Positions 1 to 10,605 are shown, counted from the stretch's first letter. The stretch: DNA of 57,455 bases from Geoalkalibacter sp. (GCF_030605225.1 NZ_JAUWAV010000027.1:1-57455); one strand, 5' to 3'. Translations and numbers: made by a program. Notes: generated from the sequence alone by a model not told the origin.

Positions 1-70
1 CGCGAATCGCCTCAAGGGCAACCTTGGCCTTGAACTCGGCGGAAAAGCGTCTGCGTCGGGTCGTGCTCAC
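1..70 (-). CDS. IS3-family transposase OrfA, N-terminal fragment (cut by window edge)
   Basis: Reading leftwards from a GTG at 70, the translation is VSTTRRRRFSAEFKAKVALE followed by AIR. This is the typical start of IS3-family OrfA, the helix-turn-helix protein that recognises the element ends (motif RRRFSAEFKxKVALEA). A strong Shine-Dalgarno site (AAGGAGG) lies about 7 nt upstream of the GTG. Only 23 codons are inside the window, so integrity and the OrfB partner cannot be judged. Confidence 0.75.
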   Translation of the reverse strand, partial: MSTTRRRRFSAEFKAKVALEAIR

Positions 71-143
71 GGGTGTTCCTCCTTCGTCAGTGTGCGGTGA
101 TCCACCTTAGCACGCTGTCCGATTTATGGGGACCACCTCTACA
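1..143 (-). mobile_element. End of an IS3-family insertion sequence (partial)
   Basis: The element runs off the left edge of the window. Its probable outer end is at about 143: read on the minus strand it starts TGTAGAGGTGGTCCCCATAA (143 down to 124). It starts with TG and resembles IS3-family terminal repeats as I remember them. The orfA start lies about 70 bp inside this end, a normal distance for IS3 elements. The other end and any target duplication are outside the window, so the boundary is an inference. Confidence 0.6.
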
Positions 144-203
144 GGGTGTCTGTCGATGCTGGGCAGGTTCAGCCTGACAGCTCTCGCGAGTGGCCCCCGA
201 AGC

Positions 204-416
204 ATGACACTTTTGCAGACGCGGAGGAAGATTTCGATTTACTTATGCCACCATTACAGCGGCGCGCGTCTCAGGGAGATTGGCGCGATTTTTGGCGTGG
301 GTGAATCCGCAGTATCCCAGCAGAGCAGTCGCTTTAAGAAGAAACTGGAAGAAGATGGGGATTTGAAGGGGATCGTAGAACAGGTTCGGTTGCAGCTGAG
401 AAATGTCAATGTGTAG
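204..416 (+). pseudogene. Remnant of a REP-associated (Y1-type) transposase, C-terminal DnaA-like helix-turn-helix only
   Basis: The frame from 204 to 416 encodes about 70 residues whose core (LREIGAIFGVGESAVSQ, then FKKKLEEDGDLKGIVEQV) matches the C-terminal DnaA-like/helix-turn-helix tail found on many REP-associated tyrosine transposases. The catalytic Y1 domain (HUH motif and tyrosine, roughly 200 residues) is absent. The region upstream is occupied by the end of the IS3 element at about 143. This is best read as a decayed gene tail, perhaps cut by that insertion. An upstream ATG in the same frame at 126 lies inside the IS end and does not look real. Confidence 0.6.
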
Positions 417-545
417 ACCTGACACCTTTGCTTACGCAAGTCTCGGCGGCAGACAATGCGGAAAGGGAGATGGATCAATTTTCGGAGTCTGGGTTGGTTT
501 GTCTACCTATGCCATCAAAAAGCCACCCGTTGCCCCTGTTGTCCC

Positions 546-574
546 TTGACGGGTGATATCAATAAAGATACTAT
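546..574 (+). promoter_or_regulatory. Sigma-70 type promoter of hicA, placed for a leaderless transcript
   Basis: TTGACG at 546-551 and TACTAT at 569-574 are separated by 17 bp. The expected transcription start, 6-7 nt after the -10, coincides with the hicA ATG at 581, and there is no Shine-Dalgarno sequence between. The mRNA would therefore begin at or next to its start codon. Confidence 0.55.
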
Positions 575-580
575 TTTCAG

Positions 581-841
581 ATGGCAACTATTTCTGATCT
601 GATTGCGCGAATGCGCGAGAATCCTGGGGGCGTTCGCTATGCCGAACTTTGCAAGGTCTGCGAGCATTATTTCGGGCCGGCACGGCAAGCGAGCGGAAGT
701 CATCGGGTTTACAAAACACCGTGGATCGGCGACCCGCGTGTTAACATTCAAACCCGCAAGGGGTACGCGAAACCCTATCAGGTCAAACAGGTTCTCAAGG
801 CAATTGAGCGATTGGAGATCGAACATGGCAGAGAAAGTTGA
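581..841 (+). CDS. hicA: HicA-family mRNA interferase toxin
   Basis: An 86-residue protein of the HicA (YcfA-type) family. These toxins have a double-stranded-RNA-binding-like fold that cleaves mRNA using one conserved histidine. That residue is expected in the segment ASGSHRVYKTP. The tail (VNIQTRKGYAKPYQVKQVLK) is also typical, and the length fits the family. The start at 581 is chosen because the family begins with a LxDLxxRMRxNPxGVRxAEL-type N-terminus, all of which is present. It overlaps hicB by 17 nt, so the pair is co-transcribed. The missing ribosome-binding site next to a good promoter is discussed as a finding. The neighbouring transposase debris fits a mobile toxin-antitoxin module. 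Confidence 0.8.
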   Translation: MATISDLIARMRENPGGVRYAELCKVCEHYFGPARQASGSHRVYKTPWIGDPRVNIQTRKGYAKPYQVKQVLKAIERLEIEHGRES

Positions 842-1154
842 CAAATACACCTATCGGGTCACTTGGTCGGAAGAAGACGCCGAACATGTTGGCCTTTGCG
901 CTGAGTTCCCAAGCCTAAGCTGGCTGGCGGCCACTCCTGAAGCAGCCCTCAAAGGTATTCGCAAGCTTGTTGCAGAAGTTGTAGCTGACATGGCGGGCAC
1001 TGGCGAGGAAATACCCGAACCGTTTTCAACCAAACACTATAGTGGCAAATTTTTGGTGCGCGTCCCGCCCGAAGTGCACCGGCACCTTGCAATGGAAGCC
1101 GCCGAAGCAGGTGTCAGCCTCAATCGGCTTGCAAGCGCGAAGCTAAGCCAATAA
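825..1154 (+). CDS. hicB: HicB-family antitoxin
   Basis: A 109-residue antitoxin partner of the upstream hicA. The N-terminal half (YRVTWSEEDAEHVGLCAEFP, then LSWLAATPEAALKGI) is the HicB partial RNase-H-like fold that binds the toxin. The C-terminal part (LVRVPPEVHRHLAMEAAEAG) is a ribbon-helix-helix DNA-binding segment used for autoregulation. The ATG at 825 is preferred over upstream in-frame starts (603) because the extra residues would only be out-of-frame hicA sequence. Family rule: HicB neutralises HicA and represses the operon. Confidence 0.8.
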   Translation: MAEKVDKYTYRVTWSEEDAEHVGLCAEFPSLSWLAATPEAALKGIRKLVAEVVADMAGTGEEIPEPFSTKHYSGKFLVRVPPEVHRHLAMEAAEAGVSLNRLASAKLSQ

Positions 1155-1337
1155 ATCACATGCCATTTTCGGCCGCAACTTGCCGTGCTGGCTTAACAAT
1201 TCTCGCGAGAGGATGGACTATAGGGTCTTCCCCTCCTTTGATTTTCTGCCTGCTCAACCTGCAGTGGTGAGGTGTGGTGCACGCATTCCCCTTTCGCGCG
1301 ACCCTCCCTCCATGCCTCTCCACGCCCGACTGATCAT

Positions 1338-1370
1338 GGGAGCTGTGGCATTACCTCTGCCACAGCTCCC
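1338..1370. repeat. Perfect 13-bp inverted repeat downstream of katG
   Basis: GGGAGCTGTGGCA (1338-1350) pairs perfectly with TGCCACAGCTCCC (1358-1370). An outer TGATCAT/ATGATCA pair flanks it at 1331-1337 and 1381-1387. It sits just past the 3' end of katG, whose stop is at 1385. No T-tract follows on the minus strand, so it may be a transcript-stabilising or rho-assisted end rather than a classical terminator. The rest of 1155-1384 shows nothing recognisable. Confidence 0.5.
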
Positions 1371-1384
1371 ACAAGTGTCAATGA

Positions 1385-3767
<2,383 letters not shown>

Positions 3768-3850
3768 GCGATTCCAAACCGTCAAGAAAAGGCTAAATCA
3801 ATGAGGGTAGGCCAAGGGGACGCGCATGCATCCAGTGGTGATGATTTTTG

Positions 3851-3906
3851 GAGCGGCAAGGGATGTGGAAGGATTTTGAAATCTTCTGAGTATCCCCTTG
3901 CCGCTC
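3851..3906. repeat. Long-armed inverted repeat between katG and bcp
   Basis: GAGCGGCAAGGGAT (3851-3864) pairs with ATCCCCTTGCCGCTC (3892-3906), one bulged C, with a 27-nt loop. It abuts the bcp stop codon at 3908. It lacks a downstream T-tract on either strand, so it is probably a 3'-end stem-loop of the bcp transcript rather than a standard terminator. Confidence 0.45.
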
Positions 3907-3907
3907 T

Positions 3908-4375
3908 TCAGCCCCGCCGCAAAAAATCCAGCACCTCTTGAGGATGGGCCTCCGCCTTGGCCACCTTGGGCCAGTGCTTGAGCACCTGGCCGTCGGGCCC
4001 GACGATCACCGTCGAGCGGATCACGCCGGTGACCTTCTTGCCGTACATCATCTTCTCGCCGAAGGCGCCGTAGGCGGTCATCATCTGGCCTTCGGGGTCG
4101 CTGAGCAGGACGAAGGGCAGGCCGAACTGCGCGATGAATTTGTCGTGGGAGCCGAGGCTGTCGCGACTGACTCCAAGGATGGTGACACCCAGCTTGCCGA
4201 AATCGCCGTGCAGATCGCGAAAGCCGCAGGCCTCCTTGGTGCAGCCCGGGGTGTTGTCGCGCGGGTAGAAATAGATCACCAGGGTGCGGCCGCGGAAATC
4301 GGCGAGGCTGTGCGTCTTGCCGTCGCTGCCGGAGAGGGTGAAGGGCGGGGCGGGTTGGCCTTCGAGAATCGCCAT
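3908..4375 (-). CDS. bcp: Peroxiredoxin, Bcp/PrxQ family
   Basis: A 155-residue thiol peroxidase that reduces H2O2 and organic hydroperoxides using thioredoxin. The peroxidatic C45 and resolving C50 are seen in PGCTKEAC, the atypical two-cysteine arrangement of the Bcp/PrxQ class. The thioredoxin-like core (TLVIYFYPRDNTPGCTKEAC, then GVSRDS) is complete, and there is no signal peptide, so it is cytoplasmic. The gene lies 25 nt after the transporter gene on the same strand and may be co-transcribed with it. With the exported KatG next door this makes a compartment-split peroxide defence, which is an inference. Confidence 0.93.
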   Translation of the reverse strand: MAILEGQPAPPFTLSGSDGKTHSLADFRGRTLVIYFYPRDNTPGCTKEACGFRDLHGDFGKLGVTILGVSRDSLGSHDKFIAQFGLPFVLLSDPEGQMMTAYGAFGEKMMYGKKVTGVIRSTVIVGPDGQVLKHWPKVAKAEAHPQEVLDFLRRG

Positions 4376-4400
4376 GGCTGAGCATTCCTTTCGCGGGAGG

Positions 4401-6167
4401 TTAGAAGGGCCAGAACATGGGAATGAATAGGATCGCCAGCACCCAGAAAATCAGATTGAGAGGTACGCCGACCTTGATGTAGTCGATGTATTTGTAGCCG
4501 CCGAGGCCGTAGACCATGGCGTTGGTCTGATAGCCCACCGGCGTGGCGAAGCTCGTCGAGGCGGCGAAGGTGACCGCCATGAGCAGCGGCTTGGGGTCGA
4601 TGCCCAGATTGACCGCCGAGGCGATGGCGATGGGCGCGAGGAGCACCGCCGAGGCGTTGTTGCTCATGCATTCGGTGAGAAGCGCGGTGAGCAGGTAAAT
4701 CACCGCGAGAACCGCGATGGGTCCCAGGCCGCCCGCCAGTTGCAGGGCCTGCCCGGCCAGCCACTGGGCGGTGCCGGTTTTTTCCATGGCGATGCCCAGG
4801 GGCAAAATGCCGCCGAGAAGAAAAATCACCGTCCAGTCCACTGATTTCTGCGCTTCTTCCAGGGTGAGGCAGCGCGTCAGCACCATGGCCACGCAGCCCA
4901 GCAGGGCGGTGACCAGAATCGGCAGGATGTTGAGCGCGGCCACACCGACCACCGCGGCCACGATGCCGATGGCAAAGGGCACCTTGCGGCTGCGCAGGGA
5001 GGGCTCCGGCACCTCTTCGAGGACGATGAAGTCATCATCCGCGCGCAACTGATCAATGTCCTTTTGCGCCGCCATGATCAGCAGAGCATCGCCCACCTGC
5101 AGGCGCACGGCGTTGAGTTTTTCGCGCAGGGGCGCGCCGCGCCGTTGAATGGCGAGCACCAGGGCGTTGTAGCGGTGGCGGAAGTAGGTGTCCTTGAGGG
5201 TGCGTCCGAGCAGGCGTGAATGGGGCGGCACCAGCACCTGCACCAGTTTCATGTCCTCGTCCTCAAGGGATGCGTCGCGCAGTTCGAACTCGGCGTTGAG
5301 TTCCAGGTGGTCGGCTTTCTTTAGTTCCATCAACTCCGAGAGCCGGCCGCGCACCAGCAGCACGCTGCCCTCGCGCAGGCGCTGGCGGTAGGGTGCCCAG
5401 ACGCGGCGCTCCTCGTCGAGCAGGCGCAGGATGGTGACGTCGTGCTCGGTGCCCAGATTGCTCTCCATGACGGTTTTGCCGATCAGGGGCGAGCCCTCCA
5501 TGACCCGCATCTCGGCGATGTACTCGCCCAACTCGTAGGTGGCGGTGAGTTCCTGGGCCTGGCGCTCGGGCAGCAGCCAGCGCCCCACGAGCAGAAAATA
5601 GGTGAAGCCCGCGGCGAACATGATCAGCCCCAGGCGGCTGAACTCGAACATGGAAAAGGCGCCGTAGCCGGCTTGCTGGGAGATGGCGGAGACCAGCAGA
5701 TTGGTCGAGGTGCCGATCAGGGTGCATACCCCGCCGAACTGCGAGGCGTAGGAGAGGGGAATGAGGAACTTGGAGGCGGCGATCTTGCGTTTGGCCGCCA
5801 GGGCCATGACCAGGGGCAGAAACACCGCGACGGCCGCCGTGTTGTTGATGAACGCCGACATGAGGCCCACGGCCGCCATGATGACCAGCAGGGCCATAAA
5901 ATGGTTGCGCCCGAAACGGATCAGCAGTTGCCCCACCGTCGCCACGGCGCCGGTTCTCTGCAGGCCGGCGCTGAGCACGAACATGGCCGCCACGGTCACC
6001 GTGGCCGGATTGCTGAAGCCGGAGATGCCTTCCTCCGGCGTCACCAGGCCGCACACCAGCAGGGCGCCCAGTACCATGAAGGCGACCAGGTCGACGGGGA
6101 ATTTTTCGCTGACGAACAAAATAACGGCGCCGACCAGAATGGTCAGCACCAGGAAAATCTCGAGCAT
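4401..6167 (-). CDS. SLC13/DASS-family anion transporter with two TrkA-C (RCK_C) domains
   Basis: A 588-residue inner-membrane protein. Two membrane halves (about residues 1-200 and 395-588) flank a cytoplasmic insert with two TrkA-C regulatory domains (about 205-380; EYIAEMRVMEGSPLIGKTVM and LVQVLVPPHSRLLGRTLKDT). Hairpin motifs typical of DASS carriers are visible (FINNTAAVAVFLPL, GTSTNLL in the first half; MSNNASAVLLAPI and ATPVGYQTNAMVY in the second). The family moves dicarboxylates, sulfate or related anions, usually with Na+. The architecture with TrkA-C inserts resembles sulfate/thiosulfate-type permeases, but the substrate cannot be read from sequence. GGGAG precedes the ATG at good spacing. 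Confidence 0.85.
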   Translation of the reverse strand: MLEIFLVLTILVGAVILFVSEKFPVDLVAFMVLGALLVCGLVTPEEGISGFSNPATVTVAAMFVLSAGLQRTGAVATVGQLLIRFGRNHFMALLVIMAAVGLMSAFINNTAAVAVFLPLVMALAAKRKIAASKFLIPLSYASQFGGVCTLIGTSTNLLVSAISQQAGYGAFSMFEFSRLGLIMFAAGFTYFLLVGRWLLPERQAQELTATYELGEYIAEMRVMEGSPLIGKTVMESNLGTEHDVTILRLLDEERRVWAPYRQRLREGSVLLVRGRLSELMELKKADHLELNAEFELRDASLEDEDMKLVQVLVPPHSRLLGRTLKDTYFRHRYNALVLAIQRRGAPLREKLNAVRLQVGDALLIMAAQKDIDQLRADDDFIVLEEVPEPSLRSRKVPFAIGIVAAVVGVAALNILPILVTALLGCVAMVLTRCLTLEEAQKSVDWTVIFLLGGILPLGIAMEKTGTAQWLAGQALQLAGGLGPIAVLAVIYLLTALLTECMSNNASAVLLAPIAIASAVNLGIDPKPLLMAVTFAASTSFATPVGYQTNAMVYGLGGYKYIDYIKVGVPLNLIFWVLAILFIPMFWPF

Positions 6168-6255
6168 GCAGGGGCTCCCGCCGACGAATCACAACAACCA
6201 CACGGCAAATAGTGTAGCGGATGACGGCCGGAAGAAAAGCGCGGGCGATGGCGGC

Positions 6256-6828
6256 TCAGGGCGTCGGAGCGGTCTTCTTGCGCGGCGCCGGCGGTTTTTT
6301 TCGCGCCTCGCCCTCGTCGATGGCCACCCTGACCGGCACGAAACGGCGCAGGTAGCGCTTGTCGATGGGATAGATCTTCGCGGCGTCCTCGCGCAACTCC
6401 GCCGGATCCAGCTCGTCCAGGGCAAATTCCCCGGACGCCAGCTCGACGACGCAGGGGCGCGGCTTTGCGGCCGCGGGCGCCTTGACCTTGGGTTCCTTGC
6501 CGGCGGGCACCCAGGTCAATTCCTGGACAAAATAGGAGGAAACCTCCAGGGCTTCTTCGATGTCGGCGGCCCGGGCCGCATCCAAATCCTCGAGCTTGCC
6601 CTGATAAGTGCTCAGGGCGCCCTGCTTGTCCTTGAGAAAAAACATGGTCTTGATCCTCCTTTTGCTCAGGGCCTGTACGGCGCGCTGCAACGAAACCGAC
6701 TGGGACAGGAAGCGAAGGTGCTCGGGCGAGAGCCCCTGGCAGGGGAAATGACCGCAGCGCGGACAACCCGCCAGGGGGCGCTTTTGCTGGTGAACGGCGC
6801 ACCAGAGAAATTTCTTGTCCTTGGTCAT
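6256..6828 (-). CDS. Uncharacterised protein with an N-terminal cysteine cluster
   Basis: I do not recognise this 190-residue protein. The first 30 residues hold cysteines C10, C22, C25 and C29 (CAVHQQ, then CPRCGHFPC), which could bind zinc. A central acidic helix-prone part follows, then a basic, proline-rich tail (EARKKPPAPRKKTAPTP). There is no signal peptide or membrane segment, so it is probably cytoplasmic. It lies 98 nt after thiE on the same strand, with no obvious terminator between, so it may be read through from the thi operon. Codon use looks like that of its neighbours, and it reads as a genuine gene. Confidence 0.65.
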   Translation of the reverse strand: MTKDKKFLWCAVHQQKRPLAGCPRCGHFPCQGLSPEHLRFLSQSVSLQRAVQALSKRRIKTMFFLKDKQGALSTYQGKLEDLDAARAADIEEALEVSSYFVQELTWVPAGKEPKVKAPAAAKPRPCVVELASGEFALDELDPAELREDAAKIYPIDKRYLRRFVPVRVAIDEGEARKKPPAPRKKTAPTP

Positions 6829-6926
6829 GGGACCGCTTGCCCTTGCACTCTTGGGTCCAGACAGGGTGATCTGTCGGTGAATGCTTTCTTTTTACAGGGA
6901 TAGCCGACGGTTGCAAAGAGATTATG

Positions 6927-7568
6927 TTACGGGTGCAGCCGATAGGCCTCGCGGAACGATCGCGCGGCCTGCCGCGCGTCGTCGGCACCGAGGATGGCGC
7001 GGATCAGGGCGATGCCGCGGGCGCCGGCGGCGCGCAGTTCGGGAACCTGTTCCGCGGTGATTCCGCCCAGGGCGAATACCGGCAGAGGGGCGTTCCGGCC
7101 GGCGGCGCGCAGGGCGTCGAGGCCTTGCGGCGGGCCGTAGGCGGCCTTGGAGGGGGTGGCGTAGACCGGGCCGAAGGTGACGAAATCGGCGCCGTCGCGG
7201 GAAGCGGCGTGGATTTCGTCAGGGTGGTGGGTGGAAACACCGATGAGTTTCTCCGGGCCGAGCAGGCGCCGGGCGAGGGCGGTGGGCAGGGATTGGCCGC
7301 CGAGGTGCACGCCGTCGGCCTCCACGGCCAGGGCCAGGTCGACGCGGTCGTTGATCAGCAGGTGCGCGCCGCCTGCTGCGGTGACTTCGCGCAGGCGGCA
7401 GGCCAGGGGATAGAGCTCGCGGGGGCTGAGATCCTTTTCGCGCAGTTGCACGGCGCCGACGCCCCCGGCGCAAGCGGCGCGCACCACATCTTCAAGTCGT
7501 CGGCCGGGCGGCAGGGCGCGGCGGTCGGTGATCAGGTAGAGGGAGAAATCCACGGCGCGCCGCGACAT
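6927..7568 (-). CDS. thiE: Thiamine-phosphate synthase ThiE
   Basis: A 213-residue TIM-barrel enzyme that joins the pyrimidine (HMP-PP) and thiazole (THZ-P) moieties to give thiamine phosphate. Family motifs are visible: LYLITDR near the N-terminus, GGVGAVQLREKD, the pyrophosphate-binding LLINDRVDLALAVEADGVHL, and near the C-terminus PVFALGGITAEQVPEL with GARGIALIRAIL. It is the last thi gene, starting 4 nt after the thiH stop, so translation is probably coupled. Control is through the TPP riboswitch at the head of the operon. Confidence 0.95.
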   Translation of the reverse strand: MSRRAVDFSLYLITDRRALPPGRRLEDVVRAACAGGVGAVQLREKDLSPRELYPLACRLREVTAAGGAHLLINDRVDLALAVEADGVHLGGQSLPTALARRLLGPEKLIGVSTHHPDEIHAASRDGADFVTFGPVYATPSKAAYGPPQGLDALRAAGRNAPLPVFALGGITAEQVPELRAAGARGIALIRAILGADDARQAARSFREAYRLHP

Positions 7569-7572
7569 GGCG

Positions 7573-8700
7573 TCACTGGCCCGCGGCGCGCTCCAGAAAG
7601 GCCGCGTCCCAGTCCTTCCACACCGCCTCGTAGCCGCGCGCGCGGATCAGGCGACAGACCTCGGCGGGGCTGCGGTCATCGTCGATGGCGAACTGGCGGG
7701 TGCTGTGATCCTTGTCGGCGTAACCGCCGGGAGCGGTGCAGGAACCGGCGCTCATCTGGGTGATGCCCAGGGGCAGCAGATTGTCGCGCAGTTGAGCGCT
7801 CTCGCGGGTGGAGAGCACCAGGCCGACATCGGGCAAAAGCAGGCGCAGGGCGCAGATCAGCTGCACGAAATGGCGGTCGGAGACCGGGCTCAGGGGCTGA
7901 AAGCCGCCGTCGGCCGGGCGGATGCGCGGAAAAGAAACGGTCAGCTGGGTGCGCCAGAAGTGGCGGCTCAGATACAGGGCGTGCAGGCCGGTGCAGAAGC
8001 CCTCGAAGCGAAAATCGCCCAGTCCCAGCAGCGAGCCGATGCCGATGCGGCGCAGCCCGGCGGCCCCTCCGCGCTCGGGGGTGGCGAGGCGAAAGGCGAA
8101 GTCGCGCTTTTTGCCGAAAGGATGCATCCGCTGGTAGAGCTCGGCGTCGTAGGTTTCCTGATAGATGGTCAAGCCGTCGATGCCGGCGTCGATCATCTCT
8201 CGGTACCCCTCGGTCTCCATGGGGTAGACCTCGATGCTGATGGAGCTGAACAGATGACGGATGCGGCGCGCGGCGGCGGCGAGAAACGCGTTGTCCAGCG
8301 CCTTGGGCGATTCGCCGGTGACCAGCAGGATGTGGCGGAAACCCTGGTCGTGCAGGACGCGGGCTTCGCGCTCGATTTCATCGAAGGACAGGGTGCGGCG
8401 CGGCACCTGGTTCTTGGCGCTGAAGCCGCAATAAAGGCAGCCGTTGACGCATTCGTTGGACAGATACAGGGGCGCGTAGAGCAGGATGTTGCGTCCGAAG
8501 CGCTGCACCGTCTGGCGATGGGCTTTTTGCGCCATGGCCTCGAGAAAAGGCTCGGCGGCGGGAGAGAGCAGGGCGAGCAGATCCTCGGCATGGCGCCGCT
8601 CGTTGCCCAGGGCGCGCTCGACATCGGCGGCGGTCTGGGCGGCGATCCGCTCCGCGACGCGGCAGCGGTCATAGTCCTTGAGAACCTCGAGAAAACTCAT
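7573..8700 (-). CDS. thiH: 2-iminoacetate synthase ThiH (radical SAM)
   Basis: A 375-residue radical-SAM tyrosine lyase that cleaves tyrosine to dehydroglycine (iminoacetate) for thiazole formation, with p-cresol as by-product. The Fe-S/SAM motif CVNGCLYCGF (C84, C88, C91 from this start) and the following SAKN are typical of ThiH. Using tyrosine rather than glycine (ThiO) fits an anaerobe. I take the ATG at 8700 because a GGGGG site lies about 10 nt upstream. A GTG at 8709 would be too close to that site. It lies between thiG (24-nt gap) and thiE. Confidence 0.94.
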   Translation of the reverse strand: MSFLEVLKDYDRCRVAERIAAQTAADVERALGNERRHAEDLLALLSPAAEPFLEAMAQKAHRQTVQRFGRNILLYAPLYLSNECVNGCLYCGFSAKNQVPRRTLSFDEIEREARVLHDQGFRHILLVTGESPKALDNAFLAAAARRIRHLFSSISIEVYPMETEGYREMIDAGIDGLTIYQETYDAELYQRMHPFGKKRDFAFRLATPERGGAAGLRRIGIGSLLGLGDFRFEGFCTGLHALYLSRHFWRTQLTVSFPRIRPADGGFQPLSPVSDRHFVQLICALRLLLPDVGLVLSTRESAQLRDNLLPLGITQMSAGSCTAPGGYADKDHSTRQFAIDDDRSPAEVCRLIRARGYEAVWKDWDAAFLERAAGQ

Positions 8701-8724
8701 GCGGCACACACCCCCGTCATCTGA

Positions 8725-9495
8725 TCAGTCACGCAGGAATCCCGTCAATGGGCTGGAGGCTTCGGCCTTTTCGCGTTGCTCGCCGAGCCCGGCGAGATAG
8801 CCTTCGCGACCGGCTTCGACCCCTTTTTTGAACGCCTTGCCCATGGCGCCCGGATCACGCGCCACGGCCAGGGCGGTATTGACCAGCACCGCGTCGGCGC
8901 CCAGCTCCATGGCCTGCGCCGCATGGGAGGGCGCGCCGAGTCCCGCGTCGACCACCACGGGCACGATGGCCTGCTCGATGATGATGGCGATCTGGTCGCG
9001 GGTGCGCAGGCCGCGGTTGGTGCCGATGGGCGCGCCAAGCGGCATGACCGTGGCGGTGCCGGCTTCCTGCAGACGCTTGGCGAGCACCGGATCGGCGTTG
9101 ATGTAGGGCAGCACGACAAAGCCTTCCTTGACCAGAATCTGTGCGGCCTTGAGGGTCTCGATGGGATCGGGCAGCAGGTAGTAGGGGTCGGGCGTGACTT
9201 CGAGCTTGACCCAGGGTTCGCAACCCGCGGCCCGCGCCAGCCGCGCCAGCCGCACCGCCTCCTCGGCATCGCGCGCGCCGCTGGTGTTGGGCAGCAGCAG
9301 ATATTTTTCGCGGGGGATATGGGAGAGCATGCTGTCGCCGGGGTTGTCGATGTCGACGCGGCGCAGGGCCACGGTGACGATTTCGCAGCCCGAACCTTCC
9401 ATGGCTGCCACCATGGCCGCGTTGGAGGAGAATTTGCCGGTACCCACCAGCAGTCGCGAGTGAAAGCGGCGTCCGGCGATGATCAGGTCGTCCAT
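8725..9495 (-). CDS. thiG: Thiazole synthase ThiG
   Basis: A 256-residue TIM-barrel enzyme that builds the thiazole ring from deoxyxylulose 5-phosphate, iminoacetate (ThiH) and sulfur carried by ThiS thiocarboxylate. The expected Schiff-base lysine is K97 in WVKLEV. Other family segments are GTGKFSS at the N-terminus, [20 protein letters not shown] for phosphate binding and [17 protein letters not shown]. Length is normal. It follows thiS by 69 nt and precedes thiH by 24 nt in the riboswitch operon. Confidence 0.96.
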   Translation of the reverse strand: MDDLIIAGRRFHSRLLVGTGKFSSNAAMVAAMEGSGCEIVTVALRRVDIDNPGDSMLSHIPREKYLLLPNTSGARDAEEAVRLARLARAAGCEPWVKLEVTPDPYYLLPDPIETLKAAQILVKEGFVVLPYINADPVLAKRLQEAGTATVMPLGAPIGTNRGLRTRDQIAIIIEQAIVPVVVDAGLGAPSHAAQAMELGADAVLVNTALAVARDPGAMGKAFKKGVEAGREGYLAGLGEQREKAEASSPLTGFLRD

Positions 9496-9564
9496 GGTTG
9501 ATGCCTCAGGGTTGGAGCCGGAGGGGTCGCTTCCGGCCGGTCAAAAAGAATTACCTCTCAGCTC

Positions 9565-9765
9565 TTAGCCGCCGCCGACGAACTGGATGATTTCCAGTTG
9601 GTCGCCGTCGCCGAGGGGGGCCTTGGCAAAATCGGCGCGCGACAAAATGGCGTGGTTGTGCTCGATCACCACCCGCTCGGGCTCAAGTCCCAGGCTTTCC
9701 AGATAGGCCGCCACCGTTAGAGGGGCGGCAAGTTCTCGAAGTTCTCCGTTGATTTTCACTTGCAT
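9565..9765 (-). CDS. thiS: Sulfur carrier protein ThiS
   Basis: A 66-residue ubiquitin-fold sulfur carrier ending in Gly-Gly (IIQFVGGG). The C-terminal glycine is adenylated by ThiF, then converted to the thiocarboxylate that donates sulfur to ThiG. The start at 9765 is chosen because it gives MQVKINGELRE, the family N-terminus, with CGGAG about 9 nt upstream. The in-frame ATG at 9786 would overlap the thiF stop and add an unusual extension. It is needed in addition to the ThiS-like domain on the neighbouring ThiF, which lacks the Gly-Gly tail. Confidence 0.92.
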   Translation of the reverse strand: MQVKINGELRELAAPLTVAAYLESLGLEPERVVIEHNHAILSRADFAKAPLGDGDQLEIIQFVGGG

Positions 9766-9782
9766 GGATTGTCTCCGCGGGT

Positions 9783-10589
9783 TCATTCCGGCGCCTCGCC
9801 GAGCAACAGGCGCAGCACCGCATTGGCTTGATGATGAGCGGCGATGCCGACGCGCGGCGCCATGAGCCCTTCGCCGGGGCGCGCGGCGCTTTGTCCGTCG
9901 CCGACCAGCACCAGTTGTTCCCCGACGCGGCGGGTGCGCACCGTGTTGGAGGGCTGATAGCCGGCCAGGCCCGAGGCCGCCACCAGCGGCCGCTCGGGAA
10001 AGTGCCGGCGGAAGGTTTCCACCAGCATGGCTTTTTGCGCGGCGGCGTCGAAGGCTTCGACGAGAATTTGCGCCTCGGCGAACACCTCGGCGATGTTGTC
10101 GGGGGTGAGGCGGCCGTTGAAAAGCTCGACCCTGACGTAGGGATTGATGCGCGCCAGATTGTCGCGCAGGGCCTCGACCTTGGGTTGGCCGATCTGGTCG
10201 ACGAAAAACTGCTGGCGGTTGAGGTTGGAGGGTTCCACCACGTCGAAATCGGCGAGGATCAGTCGGCCGATGCCGATGCGCGCCAGGGCCACCGCCACCG
10301 ACGAACCCAGGCCCCCCGCGCCGGCGATGCCGATGCTGGCCTGTTTGACGCGTTCATGGACTCCCGGGGTGTGACGCGCCGCCATCAGGGCTTCCAACTC
10401 CCGCGCCGAAGGCTTTTCGCCGCGTCGGATCAGCACCACCCGATCGCCGTCGCGCAAGGGCTGGTCGGCCGTGGCGGGAAAGCCGTTGACGATGAGCACG
10501 TCGGCTTCGGGCTTGCACAGATCGCGGACCGCGAAGAGGGTGGTGTCGGAGGGCAGTTCGCGGGGCTGTTCGTTGATCCAGACGGTCAT
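9783..10589 (-). CDS. thiF: ThiF-type adenylyltransferase with an N-terminal ThiS-like domain
   Basis: A 268-residue fusion. Residues 1 to about 62 form a ubiquitin/ThiS-like domain without a Gly-Gly end. From about residue 78 on it is an E1-like domain with the nucleotide loop GAGGLGSSVAVALARIGIG and the N-L-N-R-Q motif (PSNLNRQQFF) that binds ATP and the carrier tail. It should adenylate ThiS. The only cysteine is C26 in the N-terminal domain, so it lacks the zinc cysteines and active-site cysteine of E. coli-type ThiF, as in the shorter 'family 2' ThiF proteins. It is the first gene of the operon, immediately after the riboswitch terminator. Confidence 0.9.
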   Translation of the reverse strand: MTVWINEQPRELPSDTTLFAVRDLCKPEADVLIVNGFPATADQPLRDGDRVVLIRRGEKPSARELEALMAARHTPGVHERVKQASIGIAGAGGLGSSVAVALARIGIGRLILADFDVVEPSNLNRQQFFVDQIGQPKVEALRDNLARINPYVRVELFNGRLTPDNIAEVFAEAQILVEAFDAAAQKAMLVETFRRHFPERPLVAASGLAGYQPSNTVRTRRVGEQLVLVGDGQSAARPGEGLMAPRVGIAAHHQANAVLRLLLGEAPE

Positions 10590-10605
10590 GGTTTCTCAAG
10601 CCGAG

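Noticed and set aside
603-824. Upstream extension of hicB
   Set aside because: The added residues are hicA read in another frame. The ATG at 825 gives a normal HicB length.
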